From contig JAHFIO010000032.1 of assembly GCA_023246325.1 (NCBI GenBank), positions 1-8,732 on the forward strand: a DNA stretch of 8,732 nucleotides, in the 5' to 3' direction. This DNA comes from Candidatus Uhrbacteria bacterium (lineage in GTDB: Bacteria > Patescibacteriota > Patescibacteriia > 2-12-FULL-60-25). Positions 1 to 6,604 of the stretch are shown here, piece after piece; position 1 is the stretch's first letter, and each line of letters starts with the position of its first letter. A program made the translations under genes and the position numbers. The notes below the pieces were generated by a model. That model was not told the DNA's origin. It did not search any database and saw only the letters and a program-made list of their open reading frames with translations.

Positions 1-714
1 TTATTTTTATCCGCATTAGAAAAAATTTCTGGTAATCCTTTATCTGCCATACGCGAAGCGCACCGCATCCTGCAAGTGAAAGGAAATGTGATTCCGGTTT
101 CTTCCATGGCGTCTGATTTATATGCAGAGTTGGTAGATGGCACCATTATTCGTGGTGAACATGAAATTGATGAGCCGTCATATTCGGCAGGACAAACTTC
201 GCGATCAAAAATAAAAAAATGTTTTTTATCACCGAGTGTTGCCGCAAATCCAGAGGCAATAACCGCGATATTGGAAGCGGATGCCATCATTATGGGGCCA
301 GGAGATTTATATACATCGCTGATTCCCGTTTTATGTGTTGATGGAATTACCGATGCGTTGATACAAACGCAAGCATTAAAAATATATGTCATGCAATTAG
401 CTACAAAACGTGGGCAAACGGATGATTTTGTTGCATCAACATATATTGATGTGGTGAATCACGCCATTGCTCCAGCGTCCATTGATAAAATCATTGTAAA
501 TGAATCACTTTTTCCAGAAGAAATTGTAAGACGATATATAGAAGCGGGAGAAAATATTGTGCAAAATGATTTAACAGGAGACGGTATAGAAATAATTATG
601 TCAGATGTATTGGCAGATGGTTTTGTTATCGCACCAAAAGGCGATACATTAAAACGATCTTTATTGCGACACGATTCCGCAAAGCTTGCGAGTGTTATTT
701 TAGCTCATATATAA
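1..714 (+). CDS. yvcK: YvcK/CofD-like gluconeogenesis factor, 3' part
   Basis: The frame is open from base 1, so the true start lies left of the window; 237 residues are visible, and the family is usually a little over 300. The GTG at 76 is an internal Val codon, not the start. Visible family signatures are the block ALEKISGNPLSAIREAHRIL followed by GNVIPVSS (the usual ALERISG/LxVxGxVxPVT region), the core GPGDLYTS (about residue 98 of the visible part), and VMQLATKRGQTDDF, matching the family's VCNLMTQPGETDGF. These belong to the YvcK branch of the CofD/2-phospho-L-lactate transferase fold, a cytoplasmic nucleotide-sugar-binding protein linked to central carbon metabolism and cell-wall growth in Bacillus. 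In many bacteria it lies next to rapZ and whiA, which would be outside this window. The family call is firm; the precise role is inferred. Confidence 0.85.
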   Translation, partial: LFLSALEKISGNPLSAIREAHRILQVKGNVIPVSSMASDLYAELVDGTIIRGEHEIDEPSYSAGQTSRSKIKKCFLSPSVAANPEAITAILEADAIIMGPGDLYTSLIPVLCVDGITDALIQTQALKIYVMQLATKRGQTDDFVASTYIDVVNHAIAPASIDKIIVNESLFPEEIVRRYIEAGENIVQNDLTGDGIEIIMSDVLADGFVIAPKGDTLKRSLLRHDSAKLASVILAHI

Positions 715-739
715 AAAATCCTCCGCGTATTACGGAGGA
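713..739 (-). terminator. Rho-independent terminator of the 1227-730 gene
   Basis: Read on the - strand, TCCTCCG (739-733), a 7-nt loop and CGGAGGA (725-719) form a perfect 7-bp stem followed directly by six T (718-713). This is a canonical intrinsic terminator. It overlaps the last codons and stop of the gene at 1227-730 and ends against the stop of the convergent yvcK gene. On the + strand the hairpin lacks a downstream T run, so it probably works mainly for the - strand. Confidence 0.75.
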
Positions 740-1227
740 CGACATCCAAGTGCAACTTTACCAATGCGCTCAATTTTTACACCGAAATATGCAAGCTTAC
801 CATCAAAATATTTTTTAACACAGTTCGTTACATATTGATGCGCAATCATGACACCCAAAAGCATGTCCGAGCTAAGATGTGTAACGGATCGTGAACGATA
901 TTCATCTCGCGCACGAATAATTTCATCGAGAATAGCCGTATATAATCCAGCGCAATTTTTCGAACTTGCCGTATCACTTAAAAACTTTTTAAATTCTTCG
1001 CGTTTTTTTATATAGGTCGGTGAATCGTTGACCACAAGCGCCACCTCTACATAGAGCGAAGGATATTCTGCATCTTCTGGAAATGAAGAAAGTACCAATT
1101 TTGGCATTGCATTCTCTATCGGGATATTTCCTCCTGATGTCACGACACGCCTCATCCCCCTCATGATAACAACCATAAGAATAATGACAAAAATTCCGAT
1201 CAAAATAAACAATGCATTTTGTGACAT
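730..1227 (-). CDS. Small membrane-anchored protein of unknown function
   Basis: I do not recognise this 165-residue protein. The chosen ATG at 1227 is preceded by GGAG (1235-1238) with a 7-nt spacing. A GTG at 1299 would add 24 residues (including SSIMLTFYSAPFTW) that look like translated leader. After four polar residues comes one hydrophobic segment (residues 5-22, LFILIGIFVIILMVVIM) followed by arginines (RGMRR), which fits an N-terminal anchor with the rest in the cytoplasm by the positive-inside rule. The remaining ~140 residues are soluble and mixed: a beta-like stretch (LYVEVALVV), a charged helix (IKKREEFKKFLSD), and a long helical segment ILDEIIRARDEYRSR. It ends in a good terminator and is alone between two + strand genes. 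A weak promoter may lie upstream (TTGACT at 1307-1302, 17-nt spacer, GCTTAT). Function unknown. Confidence 0.7.
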   Translation of the reverse strand: MSQNALFILIGIFVIILMVVIMRGMRRVVTSGGNIPIENAMPKLVLSSFPEDAEYPSLYVEVALVVNDSPTYIKKREEFKKFLSDTASSKNCAGLYTAILDEIIRARDEYRSRSVTHLSSDMLLGVMIAHQYVTNCVKKYFDGKLAYFGVKIERIGKVALGCRPP

Positions 1228-1234
1228 GTGTTCA

Positions 1235-1238
1235 CTCC
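1235..1238 (-). promoter_or_regulatory. Ribosome binding site deciding the start at 1227
   Basis: GGAG on the - strand, seven bases before the ATG at 1227. It is one of the few clear Shine-Dalgarno matches in the window and is the reason for preferring this start over the upstream GTG at 1299. Confidence 0.55.
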
Positions 1239-1335
1239 ATGTGAAAGGTGCTGAATAAAACGTTAGCATAATTGATGAATAAGCGGTAGGGGACACCACC
1301 TAGTCAATGTATTGAATACTGTATAGGATATATAC

Positions 1336-2469
1336 ATGAAAACTACACATGTCGTTATTATTGGCGGCGGATTTGTTGGATTGCCTGTAGCAAAAAAACT
1401 TGCGTCTCATTTTCGTATGCATGCGAATGTGCATATTACCTTAATTGATGCAAAATCATATTTTACTTTTTTACCTCGTTTGACGGATGCGATTCATAAT
1501 GAAGTGAAAGAAAAATATATAAACGCTTCCTATGCACATCTTGCGAAAAAATATGGATTTACATTTATTTGTGACACAGTTTTGAATATTAATACTACGC
1601 AAAAAAAAATCACACGAGCCGCATCCCCTACTCCACTAGAATTTGACTATCTTGTGTATTCCCCCGGTTCTATAACAAATTTTTATGAAACTCCTGGCGC
1701 AAAAGAATTTTCATACACATTAAAATCATGGAATGATGTGCAACGTATTCATAAAAACATAGACATACTTCTCTCTATATCAGCGTCGCCTTCATTTGTA
1801 GTTGTTGGTGCTGGCCCAACAGGTATAGAAGCAATTTTTTCTTTACAGAAATATATTCTGCAACGTTGTTCTGAAAAAAAAATTCCTTCTACTGCCACGT
1901 ATACATTAATACAAGCGGCGACACAAATTCTGCCAGGGTTTCATGAAAAAATTGTGCGTGGAACTATGATCGAACTTGAAAAAAAAGGCATGCGTGTCAT
2001 TACCGCTGATCCTGCTATATTGGTAGAAAAATCTTTTGTAGAATTAAAACATTCCGGACGCATTCCAAGCGATTTTATTTTATGGACTGCTGGCATTAAA
2101 CGACAAGCTATAGATATCAACCCACCTCCGAACGAAGATCGTGGACATTTTTTTCTTATTGATTCGCATTTGGATATGAACGCATATACATTTGCAGGAG
2201 GTGATGCTGCTTCTTGTGATGAAAAGAAGATCGTCATTCCAAAAAATGCACAGACAGCATATAAAATGTCACGAACAATTTCGGAAAATATTATTCGTTC
2301 GATAGCCGGAGCACCTCTCGTCCCCTTCCACTATTCTTCACGTGGAATTTTTTTACCCATAGCAGATACCTGCTTCTTACATATAGGTCCGTTTGTATTT
2401 AAATCAAAAATAATTAAATGGTTGCGAGATATTGTATATACGCAAATATTTTTGGAAATCACACGGTGA
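1336..2469 (+). CDS. NDH-2-like FAD-dependent NAD(P)H oxidoreductase
   Basis: A 377-residue two-dinucleotide-binding-domain flavoprotein. The FAD Rossmann motif is at residues 7-24 (VVIIGGGFVGLPVAKKLA), the acidic ribose-binding residue sits in LIDAK (Asp38), the second Rossmann motif VVVGAGPTGIE (155-165) should bind NAD(P)H, and FAGGDAAS (286-293) is the second FAD motif with Asp289. LVYSPGSITNFYETPGA is typical of type II NADH:quinone dehydrogenases, as is the C-terminal run PFHYSSRGIFLPIADT. The protein is shorter than E. coli Ndh (about 430) and ends soon after an amphipathic stretch (KIIKWLRDIVYTQIFLEI) that could rest on the membrane. Start choice: ATG with AGGA at 1325-1328. No respiratory partner is visible here; the natural electron acceptor (quinone, or oxygen) is uncertain. 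The stop TGA lies only 3 nt before a repeat palindrome. Confidence 0.8.
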   Translation: MKTTHVVIIGGGFVGLPVAKKLASHFRMHANVHITLIDAKSYFTFLPRLTDAIHNEVKEKYINASYAHLAKKYGFTFICDTVLNINTTQKKITRAASPTPLEFDYLVYSPGSITNFYETPGAKEFSYTLKSWNDVQRIHKNIDILLSISASPSFVVVGAGPTGIEAIFSLQKYILQRCSEKKIPSTATYTLIQAATQILPGFHEKIVRGTMIELEKKGMRVITADPAILVEKSFVELKHSGRIPSDFILWTAGIKRQAIDINPPPNEDRGHFFLIDSHLDMNAYTFAGGDAASCDEKKIVIPKNAQTAYKMSRTISENIIRSIAGAPLVPFHYSSRGIFLPIADTCFLHIGPFVFKSKIIKWLRDIVYTQIFLEITR

Positions 2470-2472
2470 TTG

Positions 2473-2539
2473 GGGGTCAGGCACCAAACTGTGGATAAGT
2501 TTTTTTAAAAAACTTATCCACAGTTTGGTGCCTGACCCC
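2473..2539. repeat. Palindromic repeat, copy 1 (ndh-like/pyk junction)
   Basis: A perfect 67-bp palindrome centred on 2506, with outer arms GGGGTCAGGCACC / GGTGCCTGACCCC and a core of seven T followed by six A. Each arm carries TGTGGATAA (2490-2498) or its complement TTATCCACA (2514-2522). It fills almost the whole 75-bp gap between two convergent genes, 3 nt after the + strand stop and 5 nt after the - strand stop. A transcript from either side would fold into a ~30-bp hairpin, which could protect 3' ends. There is no T run after the stem, so it is not a standard intrinsic terminator. It belongs to the same family as 3962, 4681, 6605 and 8513. Confidence 0.95.
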
Positions 2540-2544
2540 AATTC

Positions 2545-3939
2545 CTACATAACCTCTATCCGTACGCATGGCTTCTTATCTCCGCTAACAGATAATGCCA
2601 CGATGGATTCTCTTTTTTTTGCATCCTGCCGTTTTATTTTTTGAACAAATTGTGCAAATCCTTTTTCTAAAACTCGCTTCGACACCAAATATGGCACAAC
2701 TCCCCAAACCAATCTTAATTGGCGCGCAACACGTGCATCGTCTGTTACTGCGTGGATTACGGTTTCTGGTCGTGTGCTAGCAACCTCACGCGCTGACAAC
2801 CCCATGCGTGTAGCTACGACTACTTCGGGTTTTTCTAATGTATCTATTAATAAACGAATTGCGGCAGCTGCTCCTGACAATACATCATGTGGTGGAATAA
2901 TTTTAAACGATGACAAATCATCAAATGCCGATGCTTCCATAGATTTCACGGTATCACTCATGACAGTCACCGCTTCAACAGGATACGCGCCACTTGCAGT
3001 TTCACCAGAAAGCATAATTGCATCAGCGTGATCTTGTACTGCATTTGCCACATCCGAAACTTCGGCGCGTGTTGGTCGTGGATTACGCTGCATAGAATCA
3101 AGCATTTGTGTTGCGACAATAACAGGTATCGCTCGTTCACGACAAGCCTCAATCATTTTCTTTTGCGCGACAGGTACACCGGCAGCAGGAGTTTCAACTC
3201 CTAAATCACCACGCGCCACCATAATCGCATCTACCTGATCAAGAATTTTATCAAAACAATCTAATGCTTCTTGTTTTTCTATTTTTGCAATTATTTTTAT
3301 ATCTCTTCCTTTTTTACCCTGCTTCACTAATAATTTTCGTAAATCAACAATATCTTCTGGCGATCGAACGAATGATAAGGCGATATAGTCTACTCCTAAT
3401 TTTACACCAAATAAAGCGTCATCACGATCTTTTTCTGATAATGCAGGAATGCGTAATTTCGTTCCAGGTAAATTTAAACCTTTATGTGATAATAAAACGC
3501 CCCCAGTTTTTACTTCTGCATATATTCTATGTCCTTGAATTTTTTTTACAATCACATCCATTAATCCATCATCAAATAACATTTTTTCACCTACTTTGAC
3601 ATCGGTATGTAACGTTGGCACAGGAACAGGAATATCTCCATGCATACATTTTGCTGCATTAGAAAAAACCACATCCTGCCCCTTTACTAGGGTAATCCCC
3701 TCTTTTGGTAAATCTCCAACGCGTATTTTTGGGCCCTGCAAATCTAATAATATTCCAAAGGGTCGACCTAATTTTTTACCCGCTATTTGTAAATTTTGAA
3801 ATAATTTCTTATGCGTGGCATGCGTACCATGTGAAAAATTCATACGCGCTATATCCATGCCTGCTTTTCCAAGCTTCACCAAGGTTGCCACGCTATCACT
3901 AGCCGGTCCTATCGTACAAACAATTTTTGTTCTTTTCAT
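2545..3939 (-). CDS. pyk: Pyruvate kinase
   Basis: This 464-residue enzyme transfers phosphate from phosphoenolpyruvate to ADP in the last step of glycolysis. Near-complete family motifs are visible: TKIVCTIGPAS (4-14), ARMNFSHG (31-38, substrate and nucleotide Arg32/Asn34), LLDLQGPKIR (64-73), then the B domain (about 72-165). The active-site signature IIAKIEKQEA (216-225) contains catalytic Lys219 and metal ligand Glu221, VARGDLGVE (241-249) contains Asp245, and MLDSM..NPRPTRAEVSDVANAV (279-301) and IMLSGETASG (308-317) complete the barrel. The C-terminal domain (about 350-464) is present and the length is normal. The ATG at 3939 starts the family's usual N terminus (KRTKIVCTIGP). No Shine-Dalgarno is visible. 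The RAYT stop lies only 16 nt upstream, so the transposase unit has inserted directly in front of pyk and may have replaced its promoter. Confidence 0.97.
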   Translation of the reverse strand: MKRTKIVCTIGPASDSVATLVKLGKAGMDIARMNFSHGTHATHKKLFQNLQIAGKKLGRPFGILLDLQGPKIRVGDLPKEGITLVKGQDVVFSNAAKCMHGDIPVPVPTLHTDVKVGEKMLFDDGLMDVIVKKIQGHRIYAEVKTGGVLLSHKGLNLPGTKLRIPALSEKDRDDALFGVKLGVDYIALSFVRSPEDIVDLRKLLVKQGKKGRDIKIIAKIEKQEALDCFDKILDQVDAIMVARGDLGVETPAAGVPVAQKKMIEACRERAIPVIVATQMLDSMQRNPRPTRAEVSDVANAVQDHADAIMLSGETASGAYPVEAVTVMSDTVKSMEASAFDDLSSFKIIPPHDVLSGAAAAIRLLIDTLEKPEVVVATRMGLSAREVASTRPETVIHAVTDDARVARQLRLVWGVVPYLVSKRVLEKGFAQFVQKIKRQDAKKRESIVALSVSGDKKPCVRIEVM

Positions 3940-3947
3940 ATATGTAG

Positions 3948-3976
3948 ATTATGTACTAATTGGGGTCAGGCACCAA
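3948..3976 (-). promoter_or_regulatory. Possible pyk promoter using the repeat arm as -35
   Basis: On the - strand TTGGTG (3976-3971), inside the solitary repeat arm, is followed after exactly 17 nt by CATAAT (3953-3948). The pyk ATG begins 8 nt further, implying a leaderless or very short leader, which fits the absence of a Shine-Dalgarno. The -35 matches the sigma-70 consensus at only three of six positions, so this is tentative. Confidence 0.25.
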
Positions 3977-4642
3977 ACTGTGGATAACTTTTACTTTTCG
4001 CCGTTCTTCAACAGTACGTTTTTGCATAAATCGCATATTCTCTACCCATACATCGGATCCAAAAGGAATTCCTTTTTGAATACTTTTTCTTACATTTTCA
4101 TTTACATCATTTTCTAAAATGTTTACCCATTCGTGATAATTTGAAGGTAAACTAATAGGGGCATCGGTTATAATCGGGGCATGTGGATTTATATTTGTTA
4201 ATCTTAACCGCGCACTGCTCCATTGCCAATCCTCTACACGTAATACTAATCTAGCTCGTAAGGGATTTTGTTCAATATATTTTATTACAGCCAATACATA
4301 ATTATCAGTATTTACTAAAGAAGAAAAATATCTACCTTGGTACAAAGGGCCGGTCCCAACAGTTTGTGTTTTTAAATGAAATTTTCTCGTATGCGCATTC
4401 GTTAATTGATGCATAAACAAGCTTATATCTGAATCATTTTTTGGATATAGTAATAAATGCCAATGATTAGGCATAATACAATAAGCAAGTATTCTCATAT
4501 CTAATTTTAATTGAGCTTCTTTTACACAAGAAATAAATAAATTAAAATCATCAAAAGAATTAAAAATAGATAATTTACCAATAGCGCGATTCACTATATG
4601 ATATACATTATTTCCTGCGACAATTCGTGGGAGTCTGGGCAT
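3956..4642 (-). CDS. REP-associated tyrosine transposase (RAYT, Y1 family)
   Basis: A 228-residue single-strand DNA transposase of the HUH/Y1 superfamily, the group that processes REP palindromes. It has the typical start MPRLPRIV..NNVYHIVNRA (1-20), the HUH metal motif MPNHWHLLLYP (57-67, His60 and His62), GPLYQGRYFSSLV (98-110), and KYIEQNPLRARLV (121-133), where Tyr122 (or Tyr115 in NYVLAVI) is the likely nucleophile. DWQWSSA (138-144) is also family-typical. No frameshift or stop interrupts it, so it may be active. The last ten codons (VIHSLVPDPN, then TAG) are encoded by a solitary repeat arm, so its C terminus comes from the element it presumably mobilises. There is no serine recombinase or TnpB partner nearby, which favours RAYT over an IS200/IS605 element. 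A TATAAT at 4732-4727, in the loop of the upstream palindrome, is a possible promoter -10 without a clear -35. Confidence 0.93.
   Translation of the reverse strand: MPRLPRIVAGNNVYHIVNRAIGKLSIFNSFDDFNLFISCVKEAQLKLDMRILAYCIMPNHWHLLLYPKNDSDISLFMHQLTNAHTRKFHLKTQTVGTGPLYQGRYFSSLVNTDNYVLAVIKYIEQNPLRARLVLRVEDWQWSSARLRLTNINPHAPIITDAPISLPSNYHEWVNILENDVNENVRKSIQKGIPFGSDVWVENMRFMQKRTVEERRKVKVIHSLVPDPN
3962..3987 (+). repeat. Solitary repeat arm at the RAYT 3' end
   Basis: A 26-nt exact copy of the family arm (GGGGTCAGGCACC through TGTGGATAA at 3979-3987) with no adjacent partner: the sequence to the right (CTTTTACTTTTCG) diverges from the palindrome core. It encodes the C-terminal tail of the RAYT on the - strand. 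Confidence 0.9.
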
Positions 4643-4680
4643 ATATCACAGCTCTCACATTTTTAGTGTGTTCGTCAAGA

Positions 4681-4783
4681 GGGGGTCAGGCACCAAACTG
4701 TGGATAAAAAAAGAAAGCGTCAAAATATTATACACATTTAAGAACGCTTTCTTTTTTTATCCACAGTTTGGTGCCTGACCCCC
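4681..4783. repeat. Palindromic repeat, copy 2, with 40-bp arms
   Basis: Perfect inverted arms of 40 bp (4681-4720 and 4744-4783) around a 23-nt loop. The outer 27 bp of each arm (five G, then the shared family arm) match the other copies. The inner part (seven A, then GAAAGCGT) is unique to this copy but still fully complementary, and reads as a separate terminator-like hairpin. The right arm encodes the NrdR tail and the stop codon lies in the loop. DnaA-box-like sequences are at 4699-4707 and 4757-4765. Confidence 0.95.
4706..4751 (-). terminator. nrdR: Probable nrdR terminator nested inside the repeat
   Basis: On the - strand GAAAGCGT (4751-4744) pairs with ACGCTTTC (4720-4713), followed by seven T (4712-4706). 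The stem and T tract look like an intrinsic terminator for the nrdR operon, though the 23-nt loop, which holds the nrdR stop codon, is long. The surrounding repeat arms would extend the stem and sequester the T tract by pairing it with the A run at 4752-4758, so its efficiency is uncertain. Confidence 0.45.
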
Positions 4784-5229
4784 TTACCAAGTCTCGCTAA
4801 TTCTCGTTTGAATGTAGCTACATCTTCAAATTGACGATATACAGACGCGAAACGAATATATGCCACCTTATCAAAATGTTTTAATCTATTCATCACAACT
4901 TCTCCCACTTCTGCACTTGTTAATTCATTTAATTTTTTTCTTTGCAAATCTCGTTCCACCTCTTGTACTAAATTCCGAAATGCCATTTCCGTCACTGGCC
5001 TTTTTTCTAATGCGCGTTTTAAACCAAATTCAATTTTTTTCCGCGAATAACTTTCACGTGCTCCATCACGTTTCAAAACAACTAAATCCAATAATTCTAC
5101 TTCTTCTCCTGTAGAAAATCTATACAAACATTTTTCGCATTCACGTCTGCGACGAATACACGCACCACCACTCGAAACACGTGAATCCACCACGCGCGTA
5201 TCATGATGCCCGCAAACCGGACAATGCAT
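4738..5229 (-). CDS. nrdR: Transcriptional repressor NrdR with repeat-derived tail
   Basis: NrdR is a (d)ATP-sensing repressor that binds NrdR boxes upstream of ribonucleotide reductase genes. The N-terminal zinc ribbon is complete (MHCPVCGHHDTRVVDSR with Cys3/Cys6, and CEKC with Cys31/Cys34), RRRRECEKC..RFSTGEE is family-typical, and the ATP-cone spans about 47-137 (VLKRDGARESYSRKKIEFGL to IRFASVYRQFED). At 163 residues it is slightly longer than the usual ~150: the last 14 residues (GVRHQTVDKKRKRS), a basic tail, come from the right arm of the palindrome at 4681-4783. It starts one base after the ftsZ stop (TAA, T, ATG), so it is probably translated with ftsZ. No NrdR box or nrd gene is seen in this window. 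Confidence 0.95.
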   Translation of the reverse strand: MHCPVCGHHDTRVVDSRVSSGGACIRRRRECEKCLYRFSTGEEVELLDLVVLKRDGARESYSRKKIEFGLKRALEKRPVTEMAFRNLVQEVERDLQRKKLNELTSAEVGEVVMNRLKHFDKVAYIRFASVYRQFEDVATFKRELARLGKGVRHQTVDKKRKRS

Positions 5230-5230
5230 A

Positions 5231-6484
5231 TTATAACATTTTCTTTCTTAACCAAGCAGGAATTTGTAATTCTTCTTCATCTTTATTTGTTGAGCTAACG
5301 CGCACAGGTGCTGTGGCAGGAGTTTCATTTTTTTGAGGTATGCTTGCTGGTGAATATACAGGTTTCGTTACATGCGGTTGTTCAGTTGCAGGCTCAGGCT
5401 TCACATCTCCATTCTTTATATCCAAAGCTTTCGTATCTTGCCGTACAACTTCTGGAATATTTTTGCGCGTGAAAGTTAATGTTTCGACAGGATCAGACGT
5501 TCGCGTCACATTCATTTTTCTTGGCATTGAGCGATTTTCAAATCCTGTTGCTATAACGGTAATTTTTACTTCATCTTTTAATGTTTCATCAATAATCGCG
5601 CCAAAAATAACTTTCACGTTTGGATCTGCATTTTGTGTGATAAGTTTAGCTGCTTCTGACAATTCAAATAATCCTAAATTACTACCACCTGTGACAGTAA
5701 ACAAAATTGCTTTCGCCCCATCGATAGAAATTTCTAATAAAGGAGATGACACCGCAGCCTTTGCCGCATCTATCATGCGATTTTCTCCACTACCTCGCCC
5801 TATGCCCATAATGGCGGATCCACGATTTGCCATTACTGCTTTTACATCAGCAAAATCTGTATTCACTTCACCATGTTTTGTAACAACATCCGCTATTCCC
5901 TGCACGGCCTGCCTTAATACATCATCAACAATTTCAAATGCATCACGCATGGATGTTTTACGATCTATAATCTGTAATACTCTATCATTTGGTATGGTTA
6001 TAATAGTATCAACTACTTCTGAAAATTTATCATATCCTTGATCTGACATAGCACGACGCTGTGTTCCTTCGAACATAAATGGTCGTGTTACTACCGCCAC
6101 CGTTAATGCACCAACTTCTTTTGCAATTTCTGCAACTTTTGGTCCAGCGCCCGTACCTGTTCCACCACCTAATCCACATGTAATAAAAACCATGTCAGCC
6201 CCTTTTAATAATTCACTAATTTCCGCGCGGCTTTCTTCAGCGGCATTTGCACCTATTTCTGGATCCATGCCAGCCCCTAAACCTCTCGTTAATGTTTTTC
6301 CTATATGTAATTTAGTGGGCGCTTGTGAAAAATGTAATGCTTGTACATCCGTATTCATGACAATAAATTCAACACCTTTAATTTTAGATGCGATCATGCG
6401 ATTTATCGCAGAACCTCCCGCACCCCCAACACCAACAACTTTTATTTTTGGAGATGTCTCTATTTCTGGTTTTACTTCGGCCAT
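5231..6484 (-). CDS. ftsZ: Cell division protein FtsZ
   Basis: The tubulin-like GTPase that forms the Z ring. In order: IKVVGVGGAGGSAINRM (14-30), the GTP-binding tubulin signature GLGGGTGTGAGP (104-115), VVTRPFMFEG (131-140), NDRVLQI (166-172), and the T7 synergy loop HGEVNTDFADVKAVM (204-218) with Asn208, Asp210 and Asp213 that complete the GTPase site of the next subunit. A proline/charge-rich linker runs from about 320 to 403, followed by the conserved C-terminal peptide EELQIPAWLRKKM (404-416) that binds FtsA. Length (417) is normal. It follows ftsA but is separated from it by 191 nt holding a repeat palindrome and three smaller dyads, whereas its 3' end abuts nrdR. No clear Shine-Dalgarno precedes the ATG at 6484. 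Confidence 0.98.
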   Translation of the reverse strand: MAEVKPEIETSPKIKVVGVGGAGGSAINRMIASKIKGVEFIVMNTDVQALHFSQAPTKLHIGKTLTRGLGAGMDPEIGANAAEESRAEISELLKGADMVFITCGLGGGTGTGAGPKVAEIAKEVGALTVAVVTRPFMFEGTQRRAMSDQGYDKFSEVVDTIITIPNDRVLQIIDRKTSMRDAFEIVDDVLRQAVQGIADVVTKHGEVNTDFADVKAVMANRGSAIMGIGRGSGENRMIDAAKAAVSSPLLEISIDGAKAILFTVTGGSNLGLFELSEAAKLITQNADPNVKVIFGAIIDETLKDEVKITVIATGFENRSMPRKMNVTRTSDPVETLTFTRKNIPEVVRQDTKALDIKNGDVKPEPATEQPHVTKPVYSPASIPQKNETPATAPVRVSSTNKDEEELQIPAWLRKKML

Positions 6485-6604
6485 ATATAATAGCGATTAG
6501 TGTTTATTAAAGTTATGAATACACAATGTGTACATTATTGGCTCAACTGAGCCAAAAAATCTCTCTCTTGAGAGTTACACATGCGTGCAGGATACGTCAA
6601 ATGG
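6485..6604 (-). promoter_or_regulatory. ftsZ leader with dyads and a possible promoter
   Basis: This 120-nt stretch between the repeat and ftsZ contains TACACA-A-TGTGTA (6520-6532), TTGGCTCA-AC-TGAGCCAA (6538-6555, 8-bp arms) and CTCTC-TT-GAGAG (6563-6574). On the - strand TTGAGC, a 17-nt spacer and TGTATT could be a sigma-70 promoter overlapping the first two dyads, each hexamer matching consensus at four of six positions. The first dyad could be an operator and the second a leader hairpin or attenuator. No regulator is recognised. Confidence 0.35.

Larger units (their letters stand above)
3962..4783 (-). mobile_element. RAYT unit bounded by inverted repeat arms
   Basis: The RAYT gene is enclosed by the arm at 3962-3987 and the outward, inverted arm ending at 4783, which share 26 bp (GGGGTCAGGCACC plus the TGTGGATAA half). 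A further arm at 4681, in the same direction as 3962, lies between the gene and the 4783 arm. The whole looks like a REP palindrome whose centre has acquired the transposase gene and an extra arm, or a RAYT with one complete palindrome upstream and a half palindrome downstream. The boundaries are inferred from the repeats; no target-site duplication is evident, as expected for Y1 transposition. It separates nrdR from pyk. Confidence 0.6.

Noticed and set aside
1228..1299. Longer N terminus (GTG at 1299) for the 1227-730 gene
   Set aside because: The ATG at 1227 has a proper GGAG site and puts the membrane helix at the very N terminus; the extra 24 residues look like translated leader.
2473..2539. 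Copy 1 as a standard bidirectional intrinsic terminator
   Set aside because: The T run is in the middle of the palindrome and no T tract follows the stem on either side. A role in 3'-end stability remains possible.
2432..2644. Small + strand reading frame crossing palindrome copy 1
   Set aside because: It overlaps the ndh-like end and pyk on the other strand and is open only because the palindrome has a stop-free frame. No start signal or family match.
4657..4678. TTGACG and a small CACA/TGTG dyad upstream of the RAYT as a promoter/operator
   Set aside because: No acceptable -10 lies 16-18 nt from the TTGACG and the dyad arms are only 4 bp.
5230..5235. Perfect TATAAT on the - strand just before nrdR
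   Set aside because: It directly abuts the nrdR ATG, so a transcript from it would start inside the gene, and no -35 sits at a suitable distance. It overlaps the ftsZ stop and is probably chance.
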